A stretch of 47,254 bases of DNA. Source: Saprospiraceae bacterium (GTDB lineage: Bacteria > Bacteroidota > Bacteroidia > Chitinophagales > Saprospiraceae). The position numbers were made by a program, and so were the translations under genes. The notes under the pieces were generated by a model that saw nothing but the letters and a program-made list of their open reading frames with translations, made no database searches and was not told the DNA's origin. Numbering within the stretch: the stretch's first letter is position 1; each line of letters opens with the position of its first letter. Shown here piece by piece: positions 1-6,148 of the stretch. The DNA is taken from contig JAHDES010000048.1 in assembly GCA_020628645.1 (NCBI GenBank), positions 1 to 47,254 of the forward strand. Direction: 5' to 3'.

Positions 1-49
1 ATTATTGATTATTGATTATTGATTATTGATTATTGATTATTGATTATTG
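1..49. repeat. Heptamer tandem repeat (ATTATTG)x7
   Basis: Seven exact copies of ATTATTG run from the first base to position 49 and probably continue past the left edge. The array lies 11 bp beyond the stop codon of the four-helix-bundle gene. Read on the other strand, it contains the word CAATAATCAAT that also occurs twice on the far side of that gene (437-447 and 459-469), so the two sides are in inverted orientation. It is not a CRISPR array, because there are no spacers. Confidence 0.9.
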
Positions 50-60
50 GAAAATGCTTC

Positions 61-426
61 TTATTCTTTGTTGTTCAAATTTTTCTGGGCGGTTTTTCGA
101 GATGCAATGAGAATGGAGGTTATTTCTTTGGCTTCTTTTAAGAGATTTTCGCATTGCTCACGTTTTAGTAATTGTTCATCTATGGCAAATTCAATCCAAA
201 AACAACTCTCATCAGCCTCTTCAATTGGAATACTTATTTTTGCTATGAATGATTTCTTTGTTTGTGCAATACAAGCTGCTCGATAATTTGCAGCAACAGA
301 AGTACTGCATCGAATCAATTGTTTTCTAATATGCCAACCTAAGGTGTTTTCAGGTAGATGAATTGCCAATTTCACACAGCGATGCGCAAAATTTTTCGTC
401 CGTTTCTTTAAATCATCTTTATTCAT
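61..426 (-). CDS. Four-helix bundle protein (23S rRNA intervening-sequence / S23 family)
   Basis: A 122-residue protein beginning MNKDDLKKRTKNFAHRCV and resembling the four-helix-bundle family (PF05635/TIGR02436), first described from proteins encoded in 23S rRNA intervening sequences. Typical features are the early RTKxFAxRxxKLA helix, LPENTLGWHIRKQLIRC, then TSVAANYRAA and a helix rich in E and C (IEEADESCFWIEFA). The molecular role of stand-alone copies is unknown. The same fold is seen in Avd, an accessory protein of diversity-generating retroelements, but no reverse transcriptase is visible here. I chose the ATG at 426; the frame can be extended to a TTG at 468, but that would add 14 residues not typical of the family. 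The gene lies directly after paaB, where paaC would normally be expected, and is flanked by inverted CAATAATCAAT words, which suggests an inserted cassette. Confidence 0.85.
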   Translation of the reverse strand: MNKDDLKKRTKNFAHRCVKLAIHLPENTLGWHIRKQLIRCSTSVAANYRAACIAQTKKSFIAKISIPIEEADESCFWIEFAIDEQLLKREQCENLLKEAKEITSILIASRKTAQKNLNNKE

Positions 427-436
427 AAGCACAGAA

Positions 437-469
437 CAATAATCAATAGAAAATTGTGCAATAATCAAT
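437..469. repeat. Two CAATAATCAAT words, inverted relative to the left heptamer array
   Basis: CAATAATCAAT occurs at 437-447 and 459-469. The second copy runs into the paaB stop codon (469-471). The reverse complement ATTGATTATTG is the unit of the array at 1-49. The four-helix-bundle gene is therefore enclosed by inverted copies of the same word, as expected if gene and flanks arrived together. The repeats are seen directly; mobility is inferred. Confidence 0.7.
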
Positions 470-753
470 TAAATGTGCTTCACTCCATCAGGTAAATCAT
501 AAAAAGTAGGATGGCGATATACTTTATCATTAGCAGGATCATAAAGCGATTCACTATCTTCGGGATTAGACGCTACTACATGTTTCGATTCAACGACCCA
601 GATGCTGATCCCTTCGTTTCGGCGTGTATATACATCTCGGGCATTTTCAATTGCCATTTTTTCATCTGTTGCATGAAGACTGCCTACGTGTTTATGGCTT
701 AAACCTTGTTTACTTCTAATAAAAACTTCCCAAAGGGGCCAATTGGTATTCAT
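469..753 (-). CDS. paaB: 1,2-phenylacetyl-CoA epoxidase subunit PaaB
   Basis: A 94-residue protein with the full PaaB pattern: WPLWEVFIRSKQGLSHKHVGSL at the N-terminus (WPLWEVF, KxGLSHKHVGSLHA), then AxxNARDVYTRRNEGISIWVV, and a C-terminus with DPANDKVYRHPTFYDLPDGVKH. PaaB is a small non-catalytic subunit of the multicomponent oxygenase that epoxidises the ring of phenylacetyl-CoA, the committed step of aerobic phenylacetate breakdown; it is needed for the complex to work with the reductase PaaE. Length matches the family. It starts 33 bp after paaA in the same direction, so the two are surely co-transcribed. The expected next genes (paaC, paaD, paaE) are not in the window; a four-helix-bundle gene follows instead. 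Confidence 0.97.
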   Translation of the reverse strand: MNTNWPLWEVFIRSKQGLSHKHVGSLHATDEKMAIENARDVYTRRNEGISIWVVESKHVVASNPEDSESLYDPANDKVYRHPTFYDLPDGVKHI

Positions 754-786
754 TTTCTAGATTTTTAAATTTTGGATGATTGCTCC

Positions 787-1728
787 TTAAGCAATTTTTT
801 TCTTCGCCCGACGCTTCTCCGCATGCACTACTGCCGCTTCACGTACCCAAGCTCCATCATCCCAAGCTTTATTTCTTGCTTCTAAACGCTCTTTATTGCA
901 AGGGCCATTCCCTTTGACAACATTCCAAAATTCCTCCCAGTCAATTTCACCGAAATCATAATGTCCACGTTCTTCATTCCATTTTAAATCTGGATCAGGA
1001 AGCGTCACGTTCAATACTTTTGCTTGATCGACACAAACATCGACAAATTTTTGACGCAATTCATCGTTCGTAAAACGTTTGATTTTCCATTTCATGGATT
1101 GTTGCGTATTGGGTGAATCTGCATCTGGTGGACCAAACATCATCATGGAAGGCCACCACCAACGATCCACGGCATTTTGCAGCATGCGCTGTTGTCCTTC
1201 TGTCCCTTTACTGAGCGTTAATAGTATTTCAAAACCTTGCCGTTGATGAAAACTTTCTTCTTTACATACGCGCACCATCGCACGTGCATACGGCCCATAC
1301 GAACATCGACATAACGGGACTTGATTCATAATAGCAGCTCCATCCACCAACCATCCAATCGCCCCAATATCCGCCCATGTTAGTGTTGGGTAATTGAAAA
1401 TACTTGAATATTTTGCCTTGCCCGAATGCAATTGTTCATATAAAGTATCTCGATCAATGCCTAAAGTTTCGCAAGCACTATACAAATATAATCCATGGCC
1501 TGCTTCATCTTGTACTTTTGCTAAGAGTGCCACTTTTCGTCGCAAACTAGGCGCACGTGTAACCCAATTTCCTTCTGGTAGCATTCCAACAATTTCTGAA
1601 TGAGCATGTTGAGAAATTTGACGAATTAAAGTTTTGCGATAGGCATCTGGCATCCAATCTTTTGGTTCGATCTTAATTTCAGCATCAATTTTAGCTTGAA
1701 ATCGCTCTTCTAGGGTATGTTCTGCCAT
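787..1728 (-). CDS. paaA: 1,2-phenylacetyl-CoA epoxidase catalytic subunit PaaA
   Basis: A 313-residue di-iron oxygenase subunit that, with PaaC, epoxidises phenylacetyl-CoA to ring-1,2-epoxyphenylacetyl-CoA in the cytoplasm. The ferritin-like ligands are visible: E45 in HSEIVGM, E75 and H78 in DEAGH, and E158 and H161 in KEESFH, with the typical [11 protein letters not shown] and [14 protein letters not shown] stretches. Length is that of the family (about 310). The ATG at 1728 begins [15 protein letters not shown], in line with homologues. It is the first gene of a minus-strand operon continuing into paaB. The upstream region contains a perfect inverted repeat at 1781-1798, a plausible repressor site. 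Nothing suggests truncation. Confidence 0.98.
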   Translation of the reverse strand: MAEHTLEERFQAKIDAEIKIEPKDWMPDAYRKTLIRQISQHAHSEIVGMLPEGNWVTRAPSLRRKVALLAKVQDEAGHGLYLYSACETLGIDRDTLYEQLHSGKAKYSSIFNYPTLTWADIGAIGWLVDGAAIMNQVPLCRCSYGPYARAMVRVCKEESFHQRQGFEILLTLSKGTEGQQRMLQNAVDRWWWPSMMMFGPPDADSPNTQQSMKWKIKRFTNDELRQKFVDVCVDQAKVLNVTLPDPDLKWNEERGHYDFGEIDWEEFWNVVKGNGPCNKERLEARNKAWDDGAWVREAAVVHAEKRRAKKKIA

Positions 1729-1780
1729 TTTGAAAATCTATTTTTTCTTTAAATACAAGATACAACTTTTAAACATCAAA

Positions 1781-1798
1781 TACGAACGATTGTTCGTA
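1781..1798. promoter_or_regulatory. Operator-like perfect palindrome upstream of paaA
   Basis: TACGAAC and GTTCGTA form perfect 7-bp arms around GATT, 53 bp upstream of the paaA start. Phenylacetate operons in other bacteria are commonly controlled by TetR- or GntR-type repressors that bind such sites and are released by phenylacetyl-CoA. The palindrome is seen directly; the regulator is inferred and no regulator gene lies in the window. The neighbouring stretch (TATCTTG on the minus strand) could be the -7 element, which would place the site near the -33 region. Confidence 0.6.
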
Positions 1799-1874
1799 AA
1801 AAAATAATCATAATATGTTGGTCGGAAAAATAAATATATAATTTGATACAATATATCTGTCACAGAATGAGTTT

Positions 1875-1882
1875 TACATTTG
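1875..1882 (+). promoter_or_regulatory. Candidate Bacteroidota -7 element (TACATTTG)
   Basis: TACATTTG matches the Bacteroidota -7 consensus TAnnTTTG exactly and lies 80 bp upstream of the lipoprotein gene at 1962, in the gap between divergent transcription units. No well-spaced -33 TTG is seen, so this is only a candidate for the promoter of the 1962-9628 cluster. Confidence 0.35.
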
Positions 1883-1961
1883 ACTAAAGGTTAAGAAGAT
1901 TTCATAAGTTTGATTACTGTCTCTTAAACAGCTTACTTTTTAGGGAAACACCTATTTTAAA

Positions 1962-2825
1962 ATGAAATTATTCTATACCTCAGTCATACTATTCCTACTG
2001 ATAGGCTTTTCAGCCTGTAAGAAAGAAACCATCACCCTTTCAGGAAATACTCCTCCCTTAATCAATAATGTTCCCGCAGTAAAAATTGAAAATTACGTCA
2101 ATCGTATTTTCATTGATCTAATTGGTCGTGAACCTTTAGATAATGAAATGGCAACGGAAGTTGAAAATTTGCGTCAAGCAGATTTATCAAAAGATGCTCG
2201 ATTAACTTTGATTCAAAAATTACAAACCAATACAGTATTTATAGAAGGAGATACTTCTTATCAAAAAGCATATCATCAACATTTGTATAATTTGGCAAAG
2301 GTTCGATTAATTGAAGGGGCTTCAGATCGCTACATTAAAGAAACTATTGGAGGTTCAGAAGATTCACTTCTAATTATGAAACTCCAAGCAGTTTTAGATT
2401 CCAAATTGGATATGGAACAGGGATTCATCACTTATGATCAAATGCTTGGTCGAATGATTTTTAATGCCGTTTATGATCAGATTAATATGAATTCCTTCAA
2501 TTTTGTGAATGCCACCTTTGATAATTTATTATGGCGATTTCCTACAAATACTGAATTTGAAGCGGGTTACGATATGGTAGAATTTGAATTTGAACGTAGC
2601 ATTTTTGGAACTACTGGTTCTTCAAAAACAGATTATGTGGCTATCATTAGCTCGACAGATGAGTTATTCGAAGGCATCATTATTTGGGCGTATCAAACAA
2701 TTTTAGCTCGTTTTCCTACAACTGAAGAAACCGCTCAATTATTGGATGATTACATTCAACATAAAGATATTCGCTTAGTCCAACAGCATATTATGATCAA
2801 AGATGAATATGCTAATTTTGAATAA
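1962..2825 (+). CDS. Lipoprotein with repeated LxRxP modules, first gene of an exported cluster
   Basis: A 287-residue lipoprotein: signal MKLFYTSVILFLLIGFSAC with the lipobox cysteine at 19. I do not recognise a named family with certainty. Three segments share a pattern of an aromatic residue, a hydrophobic pair, R, x, P and a following acidic helix: about 45-70 (NRIFIDLIGREPLDNEM), about 185-210 (NLLWRFPTNTEFE) and about 245-270 (TILARFPTTEETAQ). The first resembles the YLDLxGxPPT element of DUF1549 proteins and DUF4214-like LLGRxP repeats. DUF1549/DUF1553/DUF1800 proteins usually accompany DUF1501 proteins and c-type cytochromes, and both follow here, so I suspect a distant functional counterpart. 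It probably sits in the outer membrane. Next gene is 72 bp downstream. Confidence 0.8.
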   Translation: MKLFYTSVILFLLIGFSACKKETITLSGNTPPLINNVPAVKIENYVNRIFIDLIGREPLDNEMATEVENLRQADLSKDARLTLIQKLQTNTVFIEGDTSYQKAYHQHLYNLAKVRLIEGASDRYIKETIGGSEDSLLIMKLQAVLDSKLDMEQGFITYDQMLGRMIFNAVYDQINMNSFNFVNATFDNLLWRFPTNTEFEAGYDMVEFEFERSIFGTTGSSKTDYVAIISSTDELFEGIIIWAYQTILARFPTTEETAQLLDDYIQHKDIRLVQQHIMIKDEYANFE

Positions 2826-2839
2826 ATGACTACCGTTCT

Positions 2840-2873
2840 TAGACTTTCAAAGTTGGGTAAACTTTAAAAGTCG
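2840..2873 (+). repeat. Leader hairpin, family 1 (copy 1)
   Basis: GACTT (2842-2846) pairs with AAGTC (2868-2872), and inside it AAAGTT (2849-2854) pairs with AACTTT (2860-2865) around GGGTA. It ends 25 bp before the start of the lipoprotein gene at 2898. A closely similar element at 33865-33900 has the same layout and the same distance to its gene. Confidence 0.7.
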
Positions 2874-2897
2874 TGTATAAAAGAAATAAATTAAAAC

Positions 2898-3377
2898 ATG
2901 CGCTACCACTACCTCAGTTTTTTGTTTTTAATGCTTCTTATTTCGTGTACGGATCGTTCCTATGTATATGAAGTAGAAACCTTATCTATAGAGCCCAATA
3001 ATGCAGAAAAAGATAAGGAAAAAACCACTGAACAATACCTCAATATTGTTTATGCCAATCTATTTCAAACAGCCTTAAGTCCTAATCAATTGGTGGATAT
3101 GACCGAGACGATTACATCTATCGGAGATAAACAGCTTGCTTATGAAACGATCTTAGCGAAATTAATTACTGATCCTTCTATTGCTATTCCATCGAATGAA
3201 GAAATGCGTGCTGATTTAGATTTATTTATTTCAGATACTTATAAACGATTTTTAGTGCGTTTACCTTCAGAAGCTGAAAAAAGTTGGTGGAAAAATTATA
3301 TCAAAGTACGTCCTAATTTGACGCCAGACCTAGTGTATTTCGCTTTTGCCAGTTCAAATGAATATTATTATTATTAA
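2898..3377 (+). CDS. Small lipoprotein with LxRxP module, partner of the preceding gene
   Basis: A 159-residue lipoprotein with signal MRYHYLSFLFLMLLISC (lipidated cysteine at 17). Family not recognised. It repeats in shorter form the layout of the gene upstream: a tyrosine-rich helix with YLNIVYANLFQTALSPNQL near residue 50 and, near 113-137, TYKRFLVRLPSEAEKSWWKNY, which has the same hydrophobic-R-x-P-x-x-E-W pattern. The C-terminus ends in four tyrosines after SSNE. It probably works with the lipoprotein at 1962 and the DUF1501-like protein 54 bp downstream. I consider it a real gene because of its signal peptide, module and tight spacing; function unknown. Confidence 0.8.
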   Translation: MRYHYLSFLFLMLLISCTDRSYVYEVETLSIEPNNAEKDKEKTTEQYLNIVYANLFQTALSPNQLVDMTETITSIGDKQLAYETILAKLITDPSIAIPSNEEMRADLDLFISDTYKRFLVRLPSEAEKSWWKNYIKVRPNLTPDLVYFAFASSNEYYYY

Positions 3378-3382
3378 AAAAT

Positions 3383-3413
3383 AATCGCAGTACGACGCTC
3401 AGTCGTCCGACGA
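3383..3413 (+). repeat. Leader hairpin, family 2 (copy 1)
   Basis: A 31-bp element with nested arms: TCG...CGA on the outside and ACGAC (3392-3396)...GTCGT (3402-3406) inside. It ends 18 bp before the start codon at 3432. Two more copies precede the haem c genes at 4896 and 42677 in the same orientation. Confidence 0.7.
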
Positions 3414-3431
3414 GTTGAACATAAGGATAAA

Positions 3432-4784
3432 ATGAAAAGAAGAACATTCATCAAAAAAGCAGGATTGACGGCATCCGCCACGATTTCCATGCCTTATATA
3501 CTTCCTTCTGGGCGTTTATTTGCTCGAACAGGACAAGCCATGGCGAGCCATGTTGTTTTAGTCATCTTTGGTGGTGGAGTCCGTCATCAAGAAGCTATTG
3601 GACAGCGTTATTTGACCAGCCAAAATTTAGAGATAGAAGGAAATATCATGTACAATATGTTGACAGGGGAAGCACCTGATATCAAGATTGTTTATGGTAC
3701 AGATACTGCCGATGGTCAGCCTGGTGGTAATCCTATAAATGCAGTTTTAAATACCACCTTACAAGAACAAGGGACACTCTTCCCAGAGGTTCGTTATTCT
3801 GCTGGTGGAACAGGTCATTTTGGTGGTTTGAGTACTGCTGTATCAGGGTATTATGGATTAAGTCAACAAGGTTTGCAGCAACGCCCTTTGCATCCTACCA
3901 TTTTTGAATATTTGCGTCGTTTTGGAGGGTATCGTGCTACTGATACTTGGTTTATTGGAAATGGTATTGGAAATTCAACTCCTTTATTAAATCACTCTAT
4001 TTATCAAGGTTTTGGAGCTGATTATGGTGGAAACTTCTTTGCTCCTAATGTAACTTTCGGACAACAAGGAGAAGATTATTTATTAGGAGCTAAAATATTT
4101 CATCCTGAAGAAGAACTCGATCCAATTCGCCAGATGCAAGCTTTTTTAAATCATAATTTTTTAGCCGAAGGAAAAGAAATTCCTAATCTCAAGAATACCG
4201 ATGAAGAAAAACAATCCATTAAAGAATTCATCAAAGAAGTGTTTGAGCGGCAAGCAACAGATCAAATCGCTCGTCCTCCTGTAATGGACAATGGTGATTT
4301 ATCAACAATTAGTTATGCTACTGAAGTATTACGTTGGTTTAAACCCAAGTTAACGGTCATCAATATGAGTGCGGTAGATAGTTGTCATGCAAGTTTTACG
4401 GGTTATCTACAATCTTTACATCGAGGCGATCATGCAATTGGTTTTTTATGGAAATATATTCAAACTCAAATTCCTGAAATGGCTGGAAACACTACCCTTT
4501 TAGTCATGCCCGAACACGGTCGAAATTTAGATCCGAATGGTATTTTGGATGAGAATGATTGGTTGAGTTTTGATCATGATTCTGATCCCAATTCTAGACG
4601 TATTTTTACAATGATGGCAGGCCCTAATGTTCCAAGTAATTTAGTGGTCGGTTCTGAAAACAATCCTGTAGGTGATGCAGCCGATATTGCATTGACTATA
4701 GCCGATATTTTAGGCGTAAAAAATGAAGTAATCAATACTGGATTAATGAGTGGATCGGCAAGATCGTTATTTGATCGTATTTAA
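3432..4784 (+). CDS. Tat-exported DUF1501-like (alkaline phosphatase superfamily) protein
   Basis: A 450-residue protein with a twin-arginine signal (KRRTFIKKAGLTASATISMP) predicting folded export. The mature part resembles DUF1501 proteins of the alkaline-phosphatase/sulfatase fold: an N-terminal HVVLVIFGGGVRHQEA strand, a middle region with INMSAVDSCHASFTGY followed by LHRGDHAIGFLWKYI, the strand TTLLVMPEHGRN corresponding to the TxVVVxSEFGRT of DUF1501, and a C-terminal DAADIALTIADILGV helix. Substrate and activity are not known for this family. DUF1501 genes usually pair with DUF1800 or DUF1549/1553 genes; here two module-bearing lipoproteins precede it and a haem c lipoprotein follows, a similar arrangement with different partners. 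Confidence 0.8.
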   Translation: MKRRTFIKKAGLTASATISMPYILPSGRLFARTGQAMASHVVLVIFGGGVRHQEAIGQRYLTSQNLEIEGNIMYNMLTGEAPDIKIVYGTDTADGQPGGNPINAVLNTTLQEQGTLFPEVRYSAGGTGHFGGLSTAVSGYYGLSQQGLQQRPLHPTIFEYLRRFGGYRATDTWFIGNGIGNSTPLLNHSIYQGFGADYGGNFFAPNVTFGQQGEDYLLGAKIFHPEEELDPIRQMQAFLNHNFLAEGKEIPNLKNTDEEKQSIKEFIKEVFERQATDQIARPPVMDNGDLSTISYATEVLRWFKPKLTVINMSAVDSCHASFTGYLQSLHRGDHAIGFLWKYIQTQIPEMAGNTTLLVMPEHGRNLDPNGILDENDWLSFDHDSDPNSRRIFTMMAGPNVPSNLVVGSENNPVGDAADIALTIADILGVKNEVINTGLMSGSARSLFDRI

Positions 4785-4844
4785 TCACGCGGAGGCGCAG
4801 AGATGTTATTTGCTTGAATATAGTTGCGTGGAGGATTTTTTTAT

Positions 4845-4879
4845 AATCGTGGGGCGAATTGAAGTCTTCACCACGATAA
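4845..4879 (+). repeat. Leader hairpin, family 2 (copy 2)
   Basis: ATCGTGG (4846-4852) pairs with CCACGAT (4871-4877), and GAAG/CTTC pair inside around a T. The first 22 bases match the copy at 42631 at 18 positions. It ends 16 bp before the ATG at 4896. The rest of the 111-bp gap holds only a short G-rich stretch. Confidence 0.7.
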
Positions 4880-4895
4880 AAAGGATTTTTTTGAG

Positions 4896-5366
4896 ATGAA
4901 AAATATATTTATACTTTTATTCTTTCTTTTACTACTTGCTTGCCAAAAGGATGAACATATCAATCCTTATGACAATGTACAGGTAGAAGAAGAGACGATC
5001 GAAGAAGTAGAAGATTTAGACCCTACTTCTTTAGAAGGTTTACATGCAAGCGTCTTTCGCCCCACTTGTGCGAATTCTGGTTGTCATGATGGCACCTTTG
5101 AGCCTGATTTTAGAACGATTAATAGCACCTACAATACCTTAATCAATCAACCGATTATTAAAAACGATCCTCAAGGAAGTTATACCTACAGAGTCATCCC
5201 TGGGAATAGTCAACAATCGCAATTAATGGCTCGTCTGACGGTGGATATTGATGGACAATCTGGCATTATGCCTTTGGTAACCGAACCAGATTCTGATTGG
5301 CCAGAAAAAGCAAATGATTATATTGATAATATAAAAACGTGGATTGACGCTGGGGCACAGAAGTGA
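4896..5366 (+). CDS. Haem c lipoprotein (planctomycete-type cytochrome c domain)
   Basis: A 156-residue lipoprotein (signal MKNIFILLFFLLLLAC, cysteine at 16), then an acidic linker rich in E, then a single haem-binding domain. The haem site is C58-A-N-S-G-C63-H64, a CX4CH spacing instead of the usual CXXCH. M125 in SGIMPL is a candidate sixth ligand, and the end IDNIKTWIDAGAQ is the typical last helix (WIDAGA) of PSCyt1-like cytochromes. It probably carries electrons at the periplasmic or outer-membrane surface. It lies between the DUF1501-like gene and a further lipoprotein, all in the same direction. The fold call is fairly firm; the redox partner is unknown. Confidence 0.85.
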   Translation: MKNIFILLFFLLLLACQKDEHINPYDNVQVEEETIEEVEDLDPTSLEGLHASVFRPTCANSGCHDGTFEPDFRTINSTYNTLINQPIIKNDPQGSYTYRVIPGNSQQSQLMARLTVDIDGQSGIMPLVTEPDSDWPEKANDYIDNIKTWIDAGAQK

Positions 5367-5369
5367 TTA

Positions 5370-5420
5370 GCGAGTTAGGAAACTCGCAGGATACGTTTAA
5401 GCGAAGTTAGGAAACTTCGC
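5370..5420. repeat. Tandem hairpins with identical AGGA loops
   Basis: Two perfect hairpins follow the haem c gene: GCGAGTT/AACTCGC (5370-5387) and GCGAAGTT/AACTTCGC (5401-5420), both closing the loop AGGA. The first begins 4 bp after the stop codon. Neither is followed by a T-run, so they are not simple terminators. The core AGTTAGGAAACT resembles the core of the family 1 leader hairpins at 2840 and 33865. The rest of the gap to 5640 is AT-rich with nothing recognised. Confidence 0.65.
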
Positions 5421-5640
5421 TTATCCATAAGTAATGGTTAGATCAGTAATATATTAATTTTTGGCTCTTATTAAGAATCAGGTGGAAAATTAAACAAAGC
5501 TCTAAAAACTACCTGAAAAGGGTGAAAATCTATTGATTTCATCAAATTTAGAGCCATTTTTAACGCTAAAATTAGCATCCACCTAGTTGTTTATATGAGC
5601 CTAATTTTTAAAGCCTAAATGGTAATTCTATATTAAAAAA

Positions 5641-6084
5641 ATGATTAGAAATTTTCTTTTTATCATAGGAGTATTAGGAATCTTTAGTTGTACAAAGATT
5701 ATCGAAGATCCTGTTTTTGATACGACGCCACGTATCGAGCTAGTAGGACTCTCAACAAATCAAGTAGTTGAATTCCAAGATTCCTTAATCGTAACGATAC
5801 GTTATGAAGATGGTGACGGCGATTTAGGCGATGAAAATCCTGATGTAAATTCCATTTTTATCAAAGATGCGCGTTTAGAAGAGGCTGATGGATATTATTT
5901 AGCACCACTCGCACCTGCTGGAGCCAGTATTTCTATCACTGGAGAATTAGATATTATATTATTTACGCCTTTTATTTTAGGAAATGGTGCATCTGAAAGC
6001 ACTCAATTTTCCATTTATGTTGTCGATCGTTCTGGTAATCAAAGTAATACAATAGAAACAGAATCGATACAAATTATTCGCTAA
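5641..6084 (+). CDS. Lipoprotein with DGDGDLG calcium-type loop
   Basis: A 147-residue lipoprotein (MIRNFLFIIGVLGIFSC, cysteine at 17). The body is a predicted beta-sandwich: PRIELVGLSTNQVVEFQDSLIVTIRYEDGDGDLGDENPD, where the DGDGDLGD loop is a likely calcium site, then ending in FSIYVVDRSGNQSNTIETESIQI. This pattern is common in small Bacteroidota surface lipoproteins of unknown function. It lies 64 bp before the giant secreted protein gene and is probably co-transcribed with it. It could help hold the secreted protein at the surface, but this is only inference from position. Confidence 0.8.
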   Translation: MIRNFLFIIGVLGIFSCTKIIEDPVFDTTPRIELVGLSTNQVVEFQDSLIVTIRYEDGDGDLGDENPDVNSIFIKDARLEEADGYYLAPLAPAGASISITGELDIILFTPFILGNGASESTQFSIYVVDRSGNQSNTIETESIQIIR

Positions 6085-6148
6085 TAAAATCATTTCTATT
6101 AGCATACTCAACATATTAAACACATACAAAAGAAACCAAGACTTAAAC

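Noticed and set aside
1-49. CRISPR array
   Set aside because: The units are 7 bp and contiguous, without spacers.
61-426. Diversity-generating retroelement accessory protein (Avd)
   Set aside because: The fold family is shared, but no reverse transcriptase, template repeat or variable target gene is visible nearby.
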